In this document: positions 7,641-11,858 of the stretch, piece by piece
How the letters are laid out: each line of letters starts with the position of its first letter
Position numbering within the stretch: the stretch's first letter is position 1
From: JANNVZ01 sp031418455
GTDB lineage: Bacteria; Bacteroidota; Bacteroidia; Flavobacteriales_D; Sanyastnellaceae
Length of the DNA stretch: 11,858 nt
Direction of reading: 5' to 3'
Assembly (NCBI GenBank): GCA_031418455.1
Contig: JANOXJ010000023.1
Coordinates: forward strand, 1-11,858
Notes under the pieces: model-generated
Database searches by the model: none
Seen by the model: only the letters and a program-made list of their open reading frames with translations
What the model was told of the DNA's origin: nothing
Translations under genes and position numbers: made by a program

Positions 7641-8531
7641 TTACTTCTGGCTGTGTTTAAACAAAAATTCTTTTTCGTCCTTACTCAGACTATCGTAACC
7701 AGACCTACCAATTTTGTCCAGTATGGTGTCCACTTTTTGTTGCCTTTCCTTCTTTTCAAGGTTAAACAGTTCATCCGATTTTGGCCGTGCATTGTTCACG
7801 CTCACCTTCATTTTGGCCCTGCGTGAAAATAGATTTTTCAATCTGTCTATGAATTTATCGAACCATACAAACATATTGTTTCCCTTTCTAATTTGTGTAG
7901 CATACAAATAACCAAAAATAGCGCCACCAATATGGCCTATGTGTCCGCCACTATTGACCCCGCTGCGTATGCTTACCAAATCTAACAACACCATAAAAAT
8001 GGCCAACCACTGTAGCTCTAATTTGAATGCACCAAAAAGAAATATTTGCATGCGTGGAGCATAAGCCGCAGCTGCACATGTAATGGCCATAGCCGCAGCC
8101 GATGCACCTAAAACCAGCGCACCGCCTTCAGTATGCAACTTGGGCGACAGATTGTAAAAAAGAAAAAACAATACAAAACCACTTAATCCGCCCATGATGT
8201 AGGTGGTAAAAACACTCTTGGAACCAAGCATGCCCTTGAGCAAATTGCCCATAAAATAAATGGCGATCATGTTAAACAGCAAGTGGCCAAAATTTTCGTG
8301 AGCAAACATATGCGTAACAATACTCCAAGGCCTGTGCAGCAAAACATGCCAGCTAGACGAGGCCGCCATGGCCAAATCCTTGCCTAAAAAATTAGATGTA
8401 GGAGTATCGGTTAAATACAATACCAGCAGATAAATATTGATTAAAATAAACACTGCCAAATTGATGAGTACTAACCTCACCACTACATCGCCCTTATGAA
8501 ATTTATTTTGAATGTCGTTCCAGATACTCAT
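7641..8531 (-). CDS. Rhomboid family intramembrane serine protease (rhomboid 1, with soluble C-terminal tail)
   Basis: Rhomboids cleave membrane-anchored substrates inside the bilayer with a Ser-His dyad. This 296-residue protein has an N-terminal membrane segment (about 18-40), the family motif HMFAHENFGHLLFN (74-87; His83, Asn87) and the nucleophile loop LGASAAAMA (141-149; Ser144). The catalytic histidine is in HIGGAIFG (200-207; His200). The usual GxSG is GASA here, an Ala in place of the second Gly; both dyad residues are present, so activity is plausible. A soluble tail (about 220-296) ends in VDTILDKIGRSGYDSLSKDE (268-287), which resembles the small C-terminal domain (DUF6576 type) of many Bacteroidota rhomboids. 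The ATG at 8531 is 9 nt after the stop of rhomboid 2, indicating one operon. The substrate is unknown. Confidence 0.92.
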   Translation of the reverse strand: MSIWNDIQNKFHKGDVVVRLVLINLAVFILINIYLLVLYLTDTPTSNFLGKDLAMAASSSWHVLLHRPWSIVTHMFAHENFGHLLFNMIAIYFMGNLLKGMLGSKSVFTTYIMGGLSGFVLFFLFYNLSPKLHTEGGALVLGASAAAMAITCAAAAYAPRMQIFLFGAFKLELQWLAIFMVLLDLVSIRSGVNSGGHIGHIGGAIFGYLYATQIRKGNNMFVWFDKFIDRLKNLFSRRAKMKVSVNNARPKSDELFNLEKKERQQKVDTILDKIGRSGYDSLSKDEKEFLFKHSQK

Positions 8532-8540
8532 ACTTACTGC

Positions 8541-9248
8541 TTAATATAAAGTGCCTTGCTTTTGCCAAACTTTAATAATAATGTAGCCAAACAGCATACC
8601 CCCAATGTGGGCATAGTGCGCCACATTATCATTAGGTGCATTGTTTAATGCCATCAATAATTCTATAGCACCATAGCCAAACACAAACCACTTGGCCTTG
8701 AGAGCTATGGGCGGAAAAAGCAGGCGCAATTCCACATCGCTATACAATACACCAAAGGCAAGCAACACACCAAACACCGCGCCTGATGCGCCTACTACAC
8801 CTATGTGGTAGCCGGCATTTATTGTTGCCAAATATTCATTTGCATAATTCTTTCCACTTTCTAAAAGGCCCAATCCATTGCGCATTACTTCCTCATATTG
8901 CGATGCACTCACATGCGAAATAGCATTTTGAATTTCCCAATAATTAATACCCTCGTGCAACAAATAAGCTCCCACTCCGCAACTTATGTAATAGAATAAA
9001 AAACGCTGTCCGCCAAACCGTGCTTCCAATGCCGGACCAAATATTACCAGGGCATACATATTGAAAAAAATATGCGCCAAACTGCCATGCATAAACATAT
9101 GTGTAACTATTTGCCATGGCCTGAACAGGGGCGAAAAGAAGTAATAACCGGTAAGGTATGGCTCTAACATTGGCATGGCCATGCATGCTAAAAAAACTAT
9201 AGCCGTAATGATGATTAAATTTTTTATAACAGGCGTTAGCTGTATCAT
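8541..9248 (-). CDS. Rhomboid family intramembrane serine protease (rhomboid 2)
   Basis: This 235-residue, six-helix-type rhomboid has the canonical active site. HMFMHGSLAHIFFN (50-63) supplies His59 and Asn63, VGASGAVFG (152-160) supplies nucleophile Ser155, and AHIGGMLFG (213-221) supplies His214. An insertion of roughly 50 residues (about 100-150) lies between the second membrane region and the GASG loop and is probably an extracytoplasmic or membrane-surface segment. Unlike its neighbour it has no soluble C-terminal domain. The start at 9248 lies 3 nt beyond the mutL stop codon, so the two genes are almost certainly co-transcribed and perhaps translationally coupled. There is no clear Shine-Dalgarno sequence. 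The two rhomboids are too different in sequence to be a recent duplication. Substrate unknown. Confidence 0.94.
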   Translation of the reverse strand: MIQLTPVIKNLIIITAIVFLACMAMPMLEPYLTGYYFFSPLFRPWQIVTHMFMHGSLAHIFFNMYALVIFGPALEARFGGQRFLFYYISCGVGAYLLHEGINYWEIQNAISHVSASQYEEVMRNGLGLLESGKNYANEYLATINAGYHIGVVGASGAVFGVLLAFGVLYSDVELRLLFPPIALKAKWFVFGYGAIELLMALNNAPNDNVAHYAHIGGMLFGYIIIKVWQKQGTLY

Positions 9249-9251
9249 AAG

Positions 9252-11105
9252 CTATTTAAATTGTTGTTCTAATTGGTTCAACGATAGAGTGACCACTGTT
9301 GTTCTATTATTCTCTGCGGCATAAGGTACTTTACAATTAAAAAGTTGTTGCACCAGCTCATTCATTTCAGGTTGAGTAAGCATTTGGCCGTGGCGTATAG
9401 AGGCTGTTCTGGCCAGTGCCCACGCTGTTTTTTCGCGCGCAGTGTATTGCAGCGTGTTGCGTTCATTTTTCAATTGTTCTATAAAATTTTCCAGCATGCG
9501 TTGCACATCGCCCACGGCCACATCAGCCGGTGTACCGTTCACTTTATAGGTGCTGCCACCAAACTCTTCCAGCTCAAAACCTAACGCGTGCACATCCCTC
9601 ATTATGCTTTGCAGCATTACAAAATCCGATGGCGAGAGAGTAATGGTTTCAGGAAATAGCAACTGCTGCGAATAGCCGGAACCACTTTCCATTTGGTCAT
9701 AAAATTTTTCGAAAAGAACGCGCTGATGCGCTCTTTGCTGGTCTATAAGCAACAATCCGGAGCGCGATGCTTGCGCTATGTATTTTCTATGCACCTGAAA
9801 AGTAGGTGCATCATCTTCCCACTGCAGCTTGGTTTGCTCCTGCCTCTCTTGTTCCATAGTGGCGGTGTGCTCCAAATATTTTTCTTGTGTGCTTGGACTT
9901 ATGTCGCGGCTCACTTGCATCAAATCTTGCCAATTGGATTCGCGTTTTTCTTTAGCATCAAACCATCCGCTCAATGCGTCTTTTTTATGCACCTCTGCAC
10001 CAAATGGATTGTAGTCATGATTCACTTTTAAGGCAGGCATTTGCACATCTTGCCCTGCCCTAAGGGGAGTAATGTTAATGCTTTGTTCCTGGTCAAAATC
10101 CAAACTAGGCGAAATGTTGTGACGGCCCAATGCCCTTCTCACAGCAGCTAGCAGTATGGCATATACCGCTCTTTCATCTCTAAATTTAATTTCTGTTTTT
10201 GTGGGATGAATATTGATGTCAATCTGCTCAGGGTCTATTTCCATGTACAACATATACAGCGGAAAATGCCCAGCGGGCAGCAATTGTTCAAACGCGCTCA
10301 TCACAGCGTGATTCAGGTACGAGTTTTTAATAAACCTATTGTTTACAAAGAAAAACTGTTCGCCTCTGGTTCGCTTGGCGGCCTCAGGCTTGCCTATGTA
10401 GCCGCTCACTTTTACTATATCAGTAGCCTCTTCCACAGGCACAAGGCGCTCGTTGTAGCGTGTGCCTAGTATGTGCACTATGCGCTGGCGCAGCGGTGCC
10501 GCGGGCAGTGTAAACACTTCAGCTCCATTGTGCGTTAATGCAAATTCAATATCAGGATGTGTAAAAGCCACACGCTGAAATTCATCTACACAATGGCGCA
10601 ATTCTACCGCATCGTTTTTCAAAAAATACCTGCGTGCTGGCACATTGTAAAAAAGATTTTTTACAAAAAAAGTTGTGCCCTCCGCTGTTTGTGTTGCCTC
10701 ATGCACCTTTAACTTAGAACCTTCTATTTCAATGTGTGTGCCCAATGTAGCTCCACGCTGTTTGGTTTTTAATTCTACCTGCGCCACAGCGGCTATACTT
10801 GCTAAAGCCTCACCACGAAAGCCTTTGGTCATTACATGAAAAAGGTCTTCTATCTTTTTTATTTTGGATGTGGCATGCCTTTCAAAAGCCATTCGGGCAT
10901 CTGTGTCGCTCATGCCCATCCCATTATCAGTTACCTGAATCAATGTTTTGCCGGCATCTTTTAAAAACAATTTTATACTACCGGCTCCTGCATCTATGGC
11001 GTTTTCCAGTAATTCTTTTACTATGGAGGCAGGGCGTTGCACCACCTCTCCAGCAGCTATTTGGTTAGCCACCGACTCTGGTAAAAGTTGAATTACGTCA
11101 GGCAT
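9252..11105 (-). CDS. mutL: DNA mismatch repair protein MutL
   Basis: MutL links mismatch recognition by MutS to strand incision and removal. This 617-residue protein has an intact N-terminal GHKL ATPase: KELLENAIDAGAG (30-42; Glu31 and Asn35 correspond to E. coli Glu29 and Asn33), TDNGMGM (59-65) and GFRGEALASI (95-104). NVPARRYFLK (154-163) and INIHPTKTEIKF (297-308) are also typical. A poorly conserved linker (about 330-430) precedes the C-terminal dimerisation domain. There the endonuclease motif expected as DQHAxxExxxxE reads DQQRAHQRVLFE (455-466), and the expected CPHGRP reads AAENNR (596-601), so incision activity is doubtful. A QxLLxP motif (480-485), matching the sliding-clamp-binding site in other MutL proteins, is retained. 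The start at 11105 gives the normal N terminus. It is the first gene of a minus-strand operon with two rhomboid genes. Confidence 0.97.
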   Translation of the reverse strand: MPDVIQLLPESVANQIAAGEVVQRPASIVKELLENAIDAGAGSIKLFLKDAGKTLIQVTDNGMGMSDTDARMAFERHATSKIKKIEDLFHVMTKGFRGEALASIAAVAQVELKTKQRGATLGTHIEIEGSKLKVHEATQTAEGTTFFVKNLFYNVPARRYFLKNDAVELRHCVDEFQRVAFTHPDIEFALTHNGAEVFTLPAAPLRQRIVHILGTRYNERLVPVEEATDIVKVSGYIGKPEAAKRTRGEQFFFVNNRFIKNSYLNHAVMSAFEQLLPAGHFPLYMLYMEIDPEQIDINIHPTKTEIKFRDERAVYAILLAAVRRALGRHNISPSLDFDQEQSINITPLRAGQDVQMPALKVNHDYNPFGAEVHKKDALSGWFDAKEKRESNWQDLMQVSRDISPSTQEKYLEHTATMEQERQEQTKLQWEDDAPTFQVHRKYIAQASRSGLLLIDQQRAHQRVLFEKFYDQMESGSGYSQQLLFPETITLSPSDFVMLQSIMRDVHALGFELEEFGGSTYKVNGTPADVAVGDVQRMLENFIEQLKNERNTLQYTAREKTAWALARTASIRHGQMLTQPEMNELVQQLFNCKVPYAAENNRTTVVTLSLNQLEQQFK

Positions 11106-11137
11106 TTAATTATTAAATAGATACTTTAAATAGAGTG

Positions 11138-11145
11138 CAAAGCTA
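11138..11145 (-). promoter_or_regulatory. Candidate -7 element of the mutL promoter
   Basis: The minus strand reads TAGCTTTG, a perfect match to the Bacteroidota -7 consensus TAnnTTTG, about 32 nt before the mutL ATG. The extended sequence TTTGCACTC resembles the TTTGCACCC at the topA promoter. I found no TTG at the expected -33 distance, so this rests on one box plus position. Confidence 0.4.
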
Positions 11146-11246
11146 ATTGCAGAAGTCGGCTTATTTCCTTTTTAGCTATTAACCACGAGTGAACAAGGTG
11201 CGCCAAAATGCCCAATACACTATAAAATACGCTGAAAAACAACGCA

Positions 11247-11280
11247 TTTGGTTTCTTGAAAATTCCTCCACATACATTTG
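11247..11280 (+). promoter_or_regulatory. Candidate topA promoter (TTTG - 22 nt - TACATTTG)
   Basis: TTTG (11247-11250) and TACATTTG (11273-11280) match the -33 and -7 elements used by the main Bacteroidota sigma factor, with an acceptable 22-nt spacing. Transcription would start a few bases after 11283, giving a leader of roughly 95 nt before the topA ATG. That leader contains the hairpin at 11305-11342. Confidence 0.55.
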
Positions 11281-11304
11281 CACCCTTAAAAAATGAAAAA
11301 AAAT

Positions 11305-11342
11305 AAAATTTCTTTCATGCCAATGCATCAGAAATTTTTTTT
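11305..11342 (+). promoter_or_regulatory. Terminator-like hairpin in the topA leader (possible attenuator)
   Basis: AAAATTTCT (11305-11313) pairs perfectly with AGAAATTTT (11330-11338). An inner helix ATGC (11317-11320) / GCAT (11325-11328) has a CAAT loop. The right arm runs straight into a T tract ending at 11342. The form is that of an intrinsic terminator lying between the predicted start site and the topA ATG, which would suit attenuation. The stem is mostly A-T and therefore weak, and chance complementarity in such sequence is a real alternative. Confidence 0.4.
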
Positions 11343-11379
11343 GTTTTAGCTATCAAAAAAAAATATTTTAATAGAAAGA

Positions 11380-11858
11380 ATGAGTAAGAATCTTGTAATA
11401 GTGGAGTCGCCTGCCAAGGCAAAAACCATAGAAGGATATTTAGGAAAAGATTACACGGTAAAGAGCAGCTATGGCCATGTGCGCGACTTGCCTAAGTCTG
11501 ATGTAGCCATAAATATTGAAAAGGGATTTATACCACAATACGTGGTAAGCCCCGATAAGCAAGAGGTAATAAACGAGCTAAAGAAACTAGCAAGCAAAGC
11601 AGAAAATGTTTGGCTCGCAACGGATGAGGACCGCGAGGGAGAGGCCATATCGTGGCACCTTGCGGAGGCTCTAAGCCTAAACATCAATACAACCAAGCGC
11701 ATTGTTTTTCATGAAATAACCAAGCAAGCAATACAGAAAGCTATAGAAAACCCGCGCACTATTGATATCGATTTGGTGAACGCTCAGCAAGCCAGACGCG
11801 TATTGGATCGCATAGTAGGTTTCGAACTTTCGCCAGTGCTTTGGAAAAAAGTAAAAGG
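11380..11858 (+). CDS. topA: DNA topoisomerase I, type IA (3' end cut by window edge)
   Basis: TopA relaxes negative supercoils by cutting one strand through a tyrosine linkage. I translated 159 codons from the ATG at 11380. This covers the whole N-terminal TOPRIM domain: NLVIVESPAKAKTIEGYL (4-21) with the metal-site Glu9, YGHVRDLPKS (31-40), and TDEDREGEAISWHL (81-94) with the Mg2+-binding Asp82, Asp84 and Glu86 cluster. The start of domain II follows at FHEITKQAI and NAQQARRVLDRIVGFELSPVLW. The catalytic tyrosine and the C-terminal zinc or lysine-rich parts lie beyond the edge. IVESPAKAKTI at the very start distinguishes TopA from reverse gyrase and from TopB. The gene is divergent from mutL and has a predicted promoter and a leader hairpin of its own. 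Confidence 0.97.
   Translation, partial: MSKNLVIVESPAKAKTIEGYLGKDYTVKSSYGHVRDLPKSDVAINIEKGFIPQYVVSPDKQEVINELKKLASKAENVWLATDEDREGEAISWHLAEALSLNINTTKRIVFHEITKQAIQKAIENPRTIDIDLVNAQQARRVLDRIVGFELSPVLWKKVK

Larger units (their letters stand above)
11106..11379. other. Divergent regulatory spacer between mutL and topA
   Basis: This 274-bp A/T-rich region contains no credible gene. It holds a -7-like element facing mutL (11138-11145), a two-box promoter match facing topA (11247-11280), and a terminator-like hairpin in the topA leader (11305-11342). The two -7 boxes share the extended form TAnnTTTGCACyC. Confidence 0.6.

Noticed and set aside
7641..8531. Rhomboid 1 as an inactive pseudoprotease because of GASA
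   Set aside because: Ser144 and His200 are both present, and only the residue after the nucleophile differs. The evidence does not support loss of activity.

Overview
The window looks like a chromosomal housekeeping segment from a member of the Bacteroidota. Evidence for this: FtsZ has a long linker and ends in FLHDNVD; a DUF2723 (TMEM260-like) glycosyltransferase is present; mutL is followed by tandem rhomboids; the best promoter has the Bacteroidota TTTG / TAnnTTTG form; spacers are A/T-rich and most genes lack a Shine-Dalgarno sequence. I see no phage, transposon, CRISPR, tRNA or rRNA, and no sign of recent transfer. I cannot name the genus.

Layout. Bases 1-611 (minus) hold most of clpP, cut by the window edge at its catalytic Asp codon. 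A 360-bp A/T-rich spacer separates it from the divergent ftsZ (972-2624, plus), which ends in a strong intrinsic terminator. A TerC-family membrane protein (2808-3596, plus) follows, preceded by a long inverted repeat in its presumed leader. Facing it is a large minus-strand block. Read in the direction of transcription, this runs mutL (11105-9252), rhomboid protease 2 (9248-8541), rhomboid protease 1 (8531-7641), then, after a 183-bp gap, a 1203-residue GT-C membrane glycosyltransferase (7457-3846). It closes with a strong terminator at 3774-3812. Divergent from mutL, topA begins at 11380 (plus) and runs off the right edge. Its leader carries a promoter match and a terminator-like hairpin.

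How the genes relate. ftsZ (division ring) and clpP (protease whose ClpX-loaded form turns over FtsZ in some bacteria) share an upstream region. mutL (mismatch repair) and topA (supercoil relaxation) share another. The mutL-rhomboid-rhomboid spacing (3 and 9 nt) indicates co-transcription. The rhomboids and the glycosyltransferase are membrane or envelope proteins with no evident functional tie to mismatch repair.

No new multi-gene system is visible. The items most worth a second look are the MutL C-terminal domain without the usual endonuclease motifs, the structured leaders of terC and topA, and ftsZ standing outside a division gene cluster.
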